DNA from: UBA4055 sp964648295
GTDB lineage: Bacteria > UBA4055
Assembly (NCBI GenBank): GCA_964648295.1
Contig: CAZYNH010000014.1
Location: forward strand, 1-57,550
DNA: 57,550 nt
Reading direction: 5' to 3'
Both the position numbers and the translations under genes were made by a program. The notes below the pieces were generated by a model. The model was given only the letters and a program-made list of their open reading frames with translations. It had not been told where the DNA came from and did no database searches. Positions within the stretch are counted from its first letter, which is position 1. The number at the start of each line of letters is the position of its first letter. Of this stretch, positions 16,426-26,600 are shown piece after piece.

Positions 16426-19128
16426 TTAGTGAGCGTCAAGCCAGTTGTCTCCGACCCCGATGTTGACCTCGAGCGGGACTGAGAGCTCGACAACTGATTC
16501 CATCTCGTGCTTTATCATTTCGGTGAATTTTTCGATATGAGCTTCCGGAACTTCAAATACCAGCTCGTCGTGTATCTGCAGAAGCATCCTCGCGCCGAAA
16601 AACCCAAGCTTGGGTTCGATTTTTATCATTGCGAACTTGATTATGTCGGCCGATGTACCCTGTATAGGCGCGTTCACGGCTGCTCTGACCGCAGCGTTCC
16701 TAATATTCCTGTTCGATGATCTGATCTCCGGTATCTCCCTCTTGCGGCCGAACAGGGTCTTTACATACCCGTACTGCTCGATATAAAGTGTTGTGTCGTC
16801 TATATACTGCTTGATGTCCTTAAACTGACTGAAATAAAGATCTATAAAATCCGAGGCCTCCTGAAAACTTATTCCCATATCCTCGCTCAGGCCGTATTTT
16901 GATTTGCCGTAAAGCACGGCGAAATTCGCGGTCTTGGCTCTTATTCTCATCTCTTTTGTAACTTCTTCTACCGGAACGCCGAAAAGTTTCGAAGCCGTCG
17001 CGGAATGTATGTCCAGCCCTTTATTAAACGCATCAGTGAGATTATAGTCCCTGCAGAAGTGGGCAAGTATCCTGAGCTCTATCTGCGAATAGTCGGCCGA
17101 AATTAATTTATACCCCTTTTCAGGCACGAATGCCGTTCTTATCTTTTCTCCAGCTTCATTCTTTATCGGAATGCTCTGCAGGTTCGGGTTAGCTGATGAA
17201 AGCCTGCCTGTTGTCGCTACATACTGCAGAAAAGATGTGTGGATCCTTCCTGTAGGCTCGTAAATATATTTCATAAGCCCGGCGGCGTATGTGTTGTTCA
17301 GCTTGGTAAATTCCCTGTATTTAAGCAATAGTTCCGCTATCGGAGCTCCGTCGTATGCAAGCTTTTTGAGCACTGCGTGATCGGTCGAGTAAGTACCGCT
17401 CGTACCTTTTCTGCCTCCCTTAAGGCCGAGCTTGTCGAAGAGAACTTCGCTCATCTGTTTTGGTGAATCCAGATTGAATTCTTCGCCCGTAAGCGTCCGG
17501 ACCTGCTTTCTGACCTGTTCAGCCGCAGCTTCCATTTCTGAGGAAATTCTCTTAAGGACATCCTTATCTATAAGAACTCCCGCTCTTTCCATCCTGAACA
17601 GGACATGAGTGAGAGGCATTTCCATTCCATAGAATATTTTCTCGACCTCGTCGTTCACACCGAGTTCTTCTTTGAGTTTGAAATAGCTCCGGAACAGAAT
17701 ATCGGCATTCTCGCACCTGTACACCATAGCTTCGAGCGGAGACTCCTTCTCCGCCAGCATGTAATAGTGGAAATAGTGCCGTGCGATCGAAGATATTTCA
17801 TGGTTCATCGTTCCGGTGCGGACAAGAAAGTCAGCAATGAGGACATCGAAACATCTGCACCCGATGCTTATTCCGTAATTTTTAACCGCATGCATTGTTT
17901 TCTTTATATCGTAGCCTATAAGGGTTAAGGATTCATCCTCAAGCACGGATCTGAAATTATCCAGAAACTTCCCGGTCGCATCGCTGTTATCTGTGTCGAA
18001 CAGGCTCAGCTGCACATCTTCGTTCTTATATTCTCTTCCGACATAATAAGCCTCACGGTCCTTTACGGACAGCGCTATGCTCTTTATTGAAAGTGAAAGG
18101 AGAAAATCGCCTTCAGTCTCAATATCCATCGAAAAAGCGCCGGATTTTTTTATCTTCTTTATCAGATCCTCTTCCGCTTTCCTGTCGGATACCGTGATAA
18201 ACTTGGAGTTCTCCGGGGAATATCTGTCTCCCTTTGTGCGCCCGGAAACAACTCCCTGTTTTCTTTCCAGATATTCAAGATGCCGTTTCATGTTCAGCTT
18301 ATAGAAATAATCGGCGAGCTTCTCAAAATCGTAGCTCTTTATACGCAGTTTATCCTCATCAATGTCAACTGGCAGGTCTGTTTTTAGCGATACGAGCCGG
18401 GATGACAGTTCAATTATCTCACCGCTGCTCATTAAGGACTCTCTGACGGCGTTTCCGCCAACTTTGTCAATATTCTCGAAAATTCCTTCAATAGTGCCGA
18501 ATTCCTGAAGCAGTTTTACAGCAGTCTTCTTTCCAACCTTGGGAACGCCCGGAATGTTGTCTGAAGAATCACCTGTCAGAGTAAGAAAATCCTTTATCTG
18601 CTCGGGATAAAGCTCAAATTTATTCTTGACGCCTTCCCTGTCATAAATCGTCTGATCCTTGGGGTCATAAATAAACACATCGTTATTAACAAGCTGGGCT
18701 AGGTCTTTGTCTGATGTATAAATATATACCGTAAATCCGAGTTCAGGAGCTTTTTTGCATAGAGCGCCGATCAGATCATCAGCCTCATACCCCTCCATCG
18801 AGACAGTCTCTATACCCGTCGCGGCTATCATCTCCATCAAAAGCGGGATCTGATTTTTCAGTTCATCGGGCATCTTTTCCCGGGTAACCTTGTATTCAGC
18901 GTACATCTCATGCCTGAATGTAGGCGCGGAAGTGTCAAGCACCACAGCCATATATTCAGGAGCTTCGTTCTCAAGAAGCGCGAAGAACGATGAGAAGAAG
19001 CCGTAAAGCGCAGATACATTGAAGCCCTCTTTTGTGATAAGCGGTTTGGTTCCGAACGCAAAATAGGCGCGGTATATAAGCCCGTAGCCGTCGATTAAGT
19101 ATAATTTCTTTTCTTTTACGCTTTCCAA
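16426..19128 (-). CDS. polA: DNA polymerase I
   Basis: 900 residues with all three parts. The 5' nuclease (1-300) has 'DGYGLIYRAYFAF', 'EADDLIG', and 'GDSSDNIPGVPKVGKKTA'. The 3'-5' exonuclease (about 325-510) has ExoI DIE in 'FSMDIETEGD'; ExoII lacks the usual Asn ('LIGYDIKKTM'); ExoIII is 'CENADILF', so proofreading may be weak or altered. The polymerase has motif A DYSQIELRI, motif B 'RAKTANFAVLYGKS' (Ala replaces the Gly after the O-helix Phe) and motif C IHDELVFEV. The start is TTG (19128) with GAGGAAA upstream; no ATG is available. It is the first gene of the minus-strand run, divergent from the M16 peptidase. Confidence 0.95.
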   Translation of the reverse strand: MESVKEKKLYLIDGYGLIYRAYFAFGTKPLITKEGFNVSALYGFFSSFFALLENEAPEYMAVVLDTSAPTFRHEMYAEYKVTREKMPDELKNQIPLLMEMIAATGIETVSMEGYEADDLIGALCKKAPELGFTVYIYTSDKDLAQLVNNDVFIYDPKDQTIYDREGVKNKFELYPEQIKDFLTLTGDSSDNIPGVPKVGKKTAVKLLQEFGTIEGIFENIDKVGGNAVRESLMSSGEIIELSSRLVSLKTDLPVDIDEDKLRIKSYDFEKLADYFYKLNMKRHLEYLERKQGVVSGRTKGDRYSPENSKFITVSDRKAEEDLIKKIKKSGAFSMDIETEGDFLLSLSIKSIALSVKDREAYYVGREYKNEDVQLSLFDTDNSDATGKFLDNFRSVLEDESLTLIGYDIKKTMHAVKNYGISIGCRCFDVLIADFLVRTGTMNHEISSIARHYFHYYMLAEKESPLEAMVYRCENADILFRSYFKLKEELGVNDEVEKIFYGMEMPLTHVLFRMERAGVLIDKDVLKRISSEMEAAAEQVRKQVRTLTGEEFNLDSPKQMSEVLFDKLGLKGGRKGTSGTYSTDHAVLKKLAYDGAPIAELLLKYREFTKLNNTYAAGLMKYIYEPTGRIHTSFLQYVATTGRLSSANPNLQSIPIKNEAGEKIRTAFVPEKGYKLISADYSQIELRILAHFCRDYNLTDAFNKGLDIHSATASKLFGVPVEEVTKEMRIRAKTANFAVLYGKSKYGLSEDMGISFQEASDFIDLYFSQFKDIKQYIDDTTLYIEQYGYVKTLFGRKREIPEIRSSNRNIRNAAVRAAVNAPIQGTSADIIKFAMIKIEPKLGFFGARMLLQIHDELVFEVPEAHIEKFTEMIKHEMESVVELSVPLEVNIGVGDNWLDAH

Positions 19129-19274
19129 TACAGATTTCCTCTTTAATAAACCAAAAAATAAGATTTATGGAACTTAATTGCAAATAAATTCATTCCTTAA
19201 TTTCTGCATTTTGTCATAATAAAATGTGATTTCTATGAATTATAATCTTTCAATACACTGCAAAATAAATTATA

Positions 19275-19304
19275 TTGACTCCTGTAGAAAATAATAATTA
19301 AAAT
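19275..19304 (+). promoter_or_regulatory. Promoter of the M16 peptidase/antiporter unit
   Basis: TTGACT (19275-19280) and TAAAAT (19299-19304), spacer 18. The remaining 190 bp between polA and this gene is AT-rich; it also holds a TATAAT at 19241-19246 without a good -35 box. I could not fix the polA promoter. Confidence 0.45.
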
Positions 19305-19318
19305 AGAACGGAGAAAAA

Positions 19319-21907
19319 ATGAAAAGGCTGTTAGTCATCATAGCTTTTATGCTCACATTTACCCTCAATGCTCAGGAAATGCTGAGTAAAATCCTGCCCA
19401 ACGGTATGGAGGTCGTGGTCAAGAAGAACACAAGCAATTCCTCTGTCGGATTTTTTATGTTCGTTAAAACGGGATCTATACACGAAGATGAATATCTGGG
19501 AAAAGGACTTTCTCACTATCTTGAACACATAGTATCAGGCGGATCGACAAAGAACCATACCGAAAAATGGCATCAGGATAAAAGAAAGGAATACGGTGCT
19601 ATTACCAACGCTTACACTACTTTCGGAGCGACAGTCTACTATATGCAGGCTGACAGACAATATGCTGACTCATGCCTTTATCTGCTCTCCGACAATATTA
19701 TGAACTGCTCTTTCGATCCGGCAGAGGTTACAAGGGAAAAAGATGTTATAGTTAAGGAGTTCGTTTACAGGGTCGCATCGCCTATGGCCAAACTTTATAA
19801 CGGGATGAGAGCGGCGACCTACCTGACCTCAAATGTAAAAAATGAGGTTATCGGCGAGATCGAACTTTTTAAACAGAACACCCGCGAAGACATGATGGAT
19901 TATTACAACAAGAGATATATGCCGAACAATATGGTATTCGTGGCCTCGGGCGATCTTGAACCCGCAGAAATGATGGCTAAGATCGAAGAAACCTTCAAAG
20001 ATTATAAAAGAGGCGTTCTCAGACCTGTATATCTGCCCGAGGAAAAAATCAGACCCGGCAACATAAAATACATTGAGGAATTCGAAATACAGCAGCCCAG
20101 AGGATTCATCACAAAACTTATCCCAAAATCCGCTCAGGACGACTTTGCCGCCATCTCGATAGCGGCATCCATTCTTTTCGACAAGAGAAATTCTCCGGTT
20201 CAGTATGCGCTTGTGGAAGAGGAAAAAGCTGTCAACTGGATCTATGGATACTTCAATGACGGCGGATATTTTCCCGAACCGATGATACAGATAGCTTTTG
20301 AGACTAAGGATTCAAAAACACTTGGCGATGTTGTAAGACGGATAGACGGTATAATTGCTCAGACAGCTAAAAAAGGGATCACCCAGAAACAGATAGACGA
20401 AGTGATCGCAAGAGAAAAGGCGCAGAAGATACTGAGGACTCCCTCGGCTGACAGAGAAGCTCAGCAGATAGGATGGAGCATGATAGTTTACGGCGTTCCT
20501 GATATGTTCGATACATTTATGGAGCGGTACGGGAAACTTACTCCTGAAAAAGTAAATGCGGCGATAAAAAAATATTTCATAGCTGACAACCGCGTAATAT
20601 ATTACGGTGTTCCGACCGGAGAAAAATCAAAGATAGACGAAGGCGGCAGAGGTATCGTTAAGACCGAAGTCGAGAAAATTGTGAACAGGGAGCTGACGAT
20701 ACTTTTTAAACGGAACACGACAGATCCTGTGATCCAGGGTGAGATATTCATTCCTGTTTCTTCAGATTTTGAAACCCTTGAGAACGCAGGTTCATTTCAG
20801 TTCGTTACAGAAATGCTGCTCTCCGGAGGGACAAAAAAATATTCTTCAATGAACATGTCATCATGGATTGAGGATCACGCGGTGAGGCTGAGGGCAAATA
20901 TAAGCCCGACCGGACTCAATATAAGTTTCAAATGCATAAAAGACGACTATGCCGAGCTGGCGGCAAGAATATACAGCATGTTCAATGAGCCGGTTTTTGA
21001 TGAAAAAGAACTTCAGCTTGCAAAAGAGCGGGCTGACGCTGACTACAAAAGAGAGCTTAGTGAACCTGACCACTCTTATTCAGAATTCAGATCGGCAATA
21101 CTCTATAAAGGTCAGAAATCAGGTCTCAGCTCAAAAGAAAGGAACGATATTATCCAGAATCTTACAAGAGACAGGGTTACAGGAATATTTAAAAAGTATT
21201 TTAAAGCTGAAAGCATGATCGTAACCCTTTTTGGGGACCTTAGCAGAAATGAAGCCGTTTCTTATGCTGACGAACTCTGGAAAAAAGTTCCCAAAGGAAA
21301 TATCCCCGGCGTAAGAACCCCGATGTTTGTACCAAGGATCAGCGAGACTTTTGTGAACGAGAACGAGTTCGAACAGGTTAATATTGAGATCAACTTCACG
21401 GCTCCTCTTCAGGACGACCCTGATTATTTCACCATGACAGCTTTGAACCAGATAATGTCGAACGGATTTTCTGGCAGGCTTATGAAAGCTACAAGGGTCG
21501 ACAACGATCTTGTATATTCGGCATATTCGTTTTATTCAGCATCAAAAGATTATGCGTTCTTCAGGATCGTCGCTCAGACTTCTTATGAAAAGAAGGACAG
21601 GCTTGTAGATGTTCTGAAAAATGAAGTTCGGAAGATACTCGACGGAGACATTTCACAGCAGGAGATAGACATTTCTGTTGACTCTTACGCCCGGATGCTT
21701 GACAGTTATTTTACTGATAATCAGCTTGTAGGGACTATGACAAAATATGAATCTATGGGACTGGGATACAACTTTTTAAAAGAATCTCTGGCCGATCTGA
21801 AGAAGGTAACGCCGGAAATGATCAGGTCAGTCGCAGATAAATATCTGAAAGATGCAGCTGTATTCATATCTCAGCCTGCCCCGGATGTCAAGCGCGTTGT
21901 TGAGTAA
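19319..21907 (+). CDS. Exported M16-family zinc metallopeptidase
   Basis: 862 residues. A signal peptide ends about NAQ (residue 19). Two M16 halves are fused. The first (about 22-440) has the inverted zinc motif HYLEH (HxxEH) and the downstream Glu region 'REKDVIVKEF'; the second (about 445-860) has no zinc motif and would close the chamber, as in pitrilysin-like enzymes. Likely a periplasmic peptidase degrading or processing small proteins. One oddity is the insert after HxxEH 'IVSGGSTKNHTEKWHQDKRKE', where most family members read FxGT. The ATG follows ACGGAG. The antiporter gene starts 18 nt after its stop, so they are probably co-transcribed. Confidence 0.9.
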   Translation: MKRLLVIIAFMLTFTLNAQEMLSKILPNGMEVVVKKNTSNSSVGFFMFVKTGSIHEDEYLGKGLSHYLEHIVSGGSTKNHTEKWHQDKRKEYGAITNAYTTFGATVYYMQADRQYADSCLYLLSDNIMNCSFDPAEVTREKDVIVKEFVYRVASPMAKLYNGMRAATYLTSNVKNEVIGEIELFKQNTREDMMDYYNKRYMPNNMVFVASGDLEPAEMMAKIEETFKDYKRGVLRPVYLPEEKIRPGNIKYIEEFEIQQPRGFITKLIPKSAQDDFAAISIAASILFDKRNSPVQYALVEEEKAVNWIYGYFNDGGYFPEPMIQIAFETKDSKTLGDVVRRIDGIIAQTAKKGITQKQIDEVIAREKAQKILRTPSADREAQQIGWSMIVYGVPDMFDTFMERYGKLTPEKVNAAIKKYFIADNRVIYYGVPTGEKSKIDEGGRGIVKTEVEKIVNRELTILFKRNTTDPVIQGEIFIPVSSDFETLENAGSFQFVTEMLLSGGTKKYSSMNMSSWIEDHAVRLRANISPTGLNISFKCIKDDYAELAARIYSMFNEPVFDEKELQLAKERADADYKRELSEPDHSYSEFRSAILYKGQKSGLSSKERNDIIQNLTRDRVTGIFKKYFKAESMIVTLFGDLSRNEAVSYADELWKKVPKGNIPGVRTPMFVPRISETFVNENEFEQVNIEINFTAPLQDDPDYFTMTALNQIMSNGFSGRLMKATRVDNDLVYSAYSFYSASKDYAFFRIVAQTSYEKKDRLVDVLKNEVRKILDGDISQQEIDISVDSYARMLDSYFTDNQLVGTMTKYESMGLGYNFLKESLADLKKVTPEMIRSVADKYLKDAAVFISQPAPDVKRVVE

Positions 21908-21925
21908 ATAAAATAAGGGTTTCTA

Positions 21926-23635
21926 ATGCATTTTCTTGACGCACACAACATACTGATGTTCCTTATCCAGCTCTTTATAATACTTGCGCTATCAAAGGCG
22001 CTTACATCCGCGGTGCGCAAGTGGAAGCAGCCCGCAATAACATTCGAACTGATCATCGGCCTTATCCTGGGACCGACTATAATGGGCAGGTATCTTCCTG
22101 AATTTCAAGAAATGCTTTTTCCGAAAGATGTTGTGCAGCAGAATATGCTGGAAACCGTTTCATGGCTCGGAGTTCTTTTTCTTCTGCTGGATGTAGGTAT
22201 GGAGATTGACTTCTCTATTGCGTGGAGACAGAGAGGGAAAGCGCTGATGATCTCGCTGACAGACATTATTGTTCCAATGATCGTGGCCTTTTTACCATGT
22301 TATTTTTTTATCTCAGACATATTTATAGTGGATCCCTCCCAGAGATTCATCTTCTCCCTCTTCATGTCCGTAGTAATGACAATAAGCGCTATGCCTGTAG
22401 CTGCAAGAGTCCTGCATGATCTTAATCTGCTGAAAACGGACCTTGGATTCTTAACTATGTCCGCTCTCGCGATTAACGATATTATAGGATGGGTCCTTTT
22501 TACGATCATACTCGGCCTTTTCACAAGCACTAATATCAGTCTGGTCAATATTAGCGTAATTCTTGTATCAACTGTCGGTTTCGCAACTTTCGCGCTCACA
22601 TACGGAAGGAATATTTCAACAGGCATAGTCGGGATCATGCAGAAAAAAGGATTTAATGAACCGGCGGCATCATTTTCATTCATGTGCCTGACCGGGCTTC
22701 TTTTCGGCGCTATAACGGAGTTTATCGGAATTCACGCACTCTTCGGCTTCTTTATAGCCGGGATAGTTATCGGCGAGGCTAAGGGTATTAATGAGAACTC
22801 GAGGAACATAATATCTCAGATGGTACACGCTTTCTTCGTACCTGTCTTCTTTGTGAGCATAGGGCTTAAGCTCGATTTTATCGGGGATTTTAATTTCTTT
22901 CTCGTATTCCTAGTTTCCGTGATTGGTATTGCCGGCAGGTACCTGGGTGCATGGCTGGGTGTCACTTTCACCAATGTCTCAAAAGTGAATAAAGACCTGA
23001 TCTCAATAGCACATACTCCCGGCGGAATGATGGAGATAGTTGTTGCTTTTATTGCGTTCCAGGGCGGACTTATAACCCCTCAGATATTTATTGCTATAGT
23101 TTTTGGGGCAATATTCTCTTCAATCATAATGGGTCCGTGGATGAAAAACGCTATGGCAAGAAGAAAGCATATTAACATATCGGATTATATAACAGACAGG
23201 CACATCGTCGCCGACATGCTTGCTCTTACGAGAGAGGCCGCAATTAAAGAACTTACTTCTCTGATATCGTCTGAATTCAAGAAGGAAGACATTGAAAAAA
23301 TAACCGACCCGGCCATAAAAAGAGAAGAAGACTTCGGTACCGCGATAGGTAAGAATGTAGCTATCCCGCACGCAAGATCCGAGGCAGTAAAGGAACCTGT
23401 CCTTGTTTTCGGCCGGTCAAGGTACGGGATCGAATGGAACGCTCCTGACGGCCAGCATGTGCACCTCATATTTTTTCTGGTCACTCCGTGCGATGTGAAA
23501 GATATACATGTTCAGATATTGTCAAAAATATCTAAAGCAATGAGCGTTATTGAGAACAGGCAGATGCTGGAGAATGCCGATTCCCACAACCGGATGTGGA
23601 CAGCTCTAAAAGGTATCCTTTCAGAAATAAAATGA
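21926..23635 (+). CDS. CPA2 cation:proton antiporter with C-terminal PTS EIIA-like domain
   Basis: 569 residues. An N-terminal Na_H_Exchanger domain (about 10-400) has 12 or so hydrophobic segments, including 'ITFELIIGLILGPTIMGRYLPEF', 'GVLFLLLDVGMEIDF' and 'IHALFGFFIAGIVIGEA'. A cytoplasmic EIIA-type domain (about 425-569) carries the phospho-His motif NVAIPHARS and 'HVHLIFFLVTPCDV'. The fusion suggests that transport is gated by phosphorylation or another input through EIIA; such fusions are known but poorly studied. No EI or HPr gene is nearby. The start has an AAGGG site. The gene ends at a strong hairpin. Confidence 0.9.
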   Translation: MHFLDAHNILMFLIQLFIILALSKALTSAVRKWKQPAITFELIIGLILGPTIMGRYLPEFQEMLFPKDVVQQNMLETVSWLGVLFLLLDVGMEIDFSIAWRQRGKALMISLTDIIVPMIVAFLPCYFFISDIFIVDPSQRFIFSLFMSVVMTISAMPVAARVLHDLNLLKTDLGFLTMSALAINDIIGWVLFTIILGLFTSTNISLVNISVILVSTVGFATFALTYGRNISTGIVGIMQKKGFNEPAASFSFMCLTGLLFGAITEFIGIHALFGFFIAGIVIGEAKGINENSRNIISQMVHAFFVPVFFVSIGLKLDFIGDFNFFLVFLVSVIGIAGRYLGAWLGVTFTNVSKVNKDLISIAHTPGGMMEIVVAFIAFQGGLITPQIFIAIVFGAIFSSIIMGPWMKNAMARRKHINISDYITDRHIVADMLALTREAAIKELTSLISSEFKKEDIEKITDPAIKREEDFGTAIGKNVAIPHARSEAVKEPVLVFGRSRYGIEWNAPDGQHVHLIFFLVTPCDVKDIHVQILSKISKAMSVIENRQMLENADSHNRMWTALKGILSEIK

Positions 23636-23636
23636 A

Positions 23637-23660
23637 AAAGGGCGGGAATTACCGCCCTTT
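23637..23660. terminator. Bidirectional terminator between the antiporter and GLUG genes
   Basis: AAAGGGCGG (23637-23645) pairs with CCGCCCTTT (23652-23660), 9 bp with a 6-nt loop. On the minus strand the stem is followed by TTTTTCATTTT, on the plus strand by CCTTT. It separates two convergent transcripts. Confidence 0.85.
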
Positions 23661-23682
23661 CCTTTAATATATATATCCTCAA

Positions 23683-26600
23683 TTACCTGCTCGCGTTCCT
23701 GCCGAAATTTATCGTCTTTACTGTTATTGCTTTCGTTTCATTAGTAGCGATCACATAATAGAACATCTTTGTTCCATTCATAGGCGCTGTCCACTGTGTG
23801 CCGTTGAAAGCTCCAGTTTCGTCAAGACTGAATACTCCGTACGGGTCAGCGGATGAATAAACCAGATATCCGGCAGCACCTGTTACAGCATTCCATGTTA
23901 TAATAACATCTGAACCGCTTACAGAGAGAGCAAGGTTCGTTGGAGCCTCAACAGGTATCCTGTACTCCCAGCTCAGGTAAGGATAACCGCTGTTGAGACT
24001 GTTGTGCATACTCCAGTAATCGTCATATCCCGCGTCATCATTATAGTTGCCCATAAAATCCCATGGATTTGTCAACCCGGCACTTGCCAGACTTGTGTAA
24101 GTCGCAATGCTACGCATTTCGGCAGTGGTTTTTCCTGTAGCCCCCTCCGGACTTGTTGACTGACCTGAAGACTGCATATCCCAGAAGTTATCTGACATAA
24201 TCTGTGAGGTTCCCAGTGAACCTATAAAACCCTTTGTTGTAGGATCTGTAGTTGCCGCATAATGTACGCTCCCCGTCGAATAACATTTTTTTACCGTTCC
24301 GTTAAAATTCCTGCCTGAGAAACCGCCTATATAAGCTGTTGATCCGGAAACAGCGGTTACGATTGATCCAGAGTAACAGTTCTCAACAGTACCGGACATA
24401 TAAATATAACCCGCAAATCCTCCAAGCATTGTAAGTCCGTTTATCTGACCCGTACTGTAACATCTTTCTATCATTCCCCCATACATATAACCGACTATTC
24501 CGCCCACATAGTCCTCACCTGTCAACACAGCATTTTTTACACCCACATTCCTGATCGAGCTTCCTGTACCTGTGCTTCCGAACAGGGCTATATAATCAGT
24601 AGCCGGACGGTAAGAATATAGATCTGATATTATTTTCCCGTTTCCGTCATAGTTGCCTGTGAATCTTACCGAATTATTTCCCAGCGGAGTCCAACCGGCA
24701 CCGCCGTCCCATGAGTTCGTCGGTGAAGCGTCAATGTCTGCTGTCTGACGGAAATTATAGCTCAGGAAATTCCTGACGGCGTCAAGCTGGGTCAGGTTGG
24801 ATACAAGGAACGGTTCATCAGAAGTTCCTATACCGCCCGCGAAAGGTGAAGGATTGTGCGTTATCCCCTGCCAGCTGAGGAAAGGATATCCGCTGTTCTG
24901 AAGGGCGTTGATACCCCAGATATCTTCGGTTCCGTTCGCAGATTCATCCTGGAAATCCCATGTCGCGTTAGTGAAAGTTGATAGAGTTCTCATCTGATCT
25001 TTTGTTAGACCTGTCGCATTCCCTGTTCCGTAAGTCGTAGCCTGGCCTGAGGTTTCAATGTTCCAGAAATTGCCGCTCATTTCGTAGCCCTCCCCGGTTG
25101 TTGTGTATCCGGCAAAACCTCTGTTGGTCGGGTTCGTGCTGTCAATATATATTACTCTGCCTGTTGAATAGCAGTTTACAACAGCTCCGACTGAATTAGT
25201 ACCAATGAAACCCGCTATGTAAGAAGTGTATGTCCCGCCAGAAGCTCTAAAGACATCAGTATTTGAATAACAGTTCCTTATCTGACATGATGTGTGGTTG
25301 TATCCCGCAAAACCGCCTATATAATACAGGCTCCCGGTTACAGACCCGTCAGTATAAGAGTTGTTTATATTCGACAGATTGTAGTTTCTTCCGACCAGCC
25401 CGCCGTTGTAAGCTGTTCCTGATATCGTACAGTTGCTGTAACAACCGAGGATATTAGAAGAATCTGTATTATTCCCGACAAGTCCGCCGATATATGTTGT
25501 TCCTGAAACAGTTCCTGTGGCGGAACATGATACCAGGCTCGATGAGTGATTAAACCCGACGAGTGCGCCGTTATAGGATGTAGTGCTTGTTATACTTACA
25601 TTGAATAGGCAGACATTCGATATCGTGCTTCCCTGAGTATAACCGAAAAGACCGTTATATGAAGAAGTCCTGTTTATGAACAAACCGCTGATAGAATATC
25701 CCTGACCGTTGTATTTACCTGTAAATTTGGTAGTTGCGTTCCCGATAGGCGCCCATCCGGCCCCGCTGTTCCATCCTGTGGTAGGCGAAGCATCTATTGA
25801 CGCAATCTGAATAAAATTAGAACTCATATAATTTCTTACACTGTTAAGCTGATCCAGGGTGGCTATTTGGAAAGGATTGGATTCTGTACCTATACCGCCG
25901 GCAAATCCGCCGTAAGGATCATGAGAATAACCCTGCCAGCTCAGGAACGGGAACCCGTTATTCTGCTGAAGGTTAATTCCCCAGATATCATCAGTTCCGT
26001 TAGCAGATTCTCCCATAAAATCCCATCCTGCAGCCGTGAAAGTGCCGAGTGTTCTCATCATCTCGCTGGTTATGCCTGTAGCCGTACCGGCTGATGTCAG
26101 CTGCCCGGATGTCTCAGTATTCCAGAAATTGCCGAACATAGTATATATAGCGTCTATTGATCCAAGGAATCCCTTATTTGTGGGGTCATCTGTTCCGTCA
26201 TAGTGAACGGCTCCTGTTGAATAGCAGTTTGAAATTTCTCCTCTGTAGAGCCTTCCGCAAAAAGCGCCTATATTCAAATCAGTACCTGAAAGTCTTGTTG
26301 TTTCAACATCCGCATAGCAATTTCTGACAACACTGCCTGTCGTGGAATAACCCATAAACCCGCCTGACCTGATCCCTGTAATTCCGACTGTGCCTTTAGC
26401 ATAGCACCTTTCAACTGATCCGCTACTTGAACCTACGAAAGCTCCCACATAATCATTTCCTGTAATATTGGCGTTGATCAATCCAAGATCTCTTATAGAA
26501 CTTCCGGCTGATATTGAACCAAAAAGACCGTTATAATCGGTTGTAGGTCTGTTAACAAAAAGTCCGGAAACGGTATACCCGTCACCGTTGTATTTTCCCG

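Noticed and set aside
19225..19240. TGTGA half-site upstream of the M16 peptidase as a third CRP site
   Set aside because: The second half (TGAAT) matches only two of five bases and its position relative to the candidate -10 boxes is wrong.
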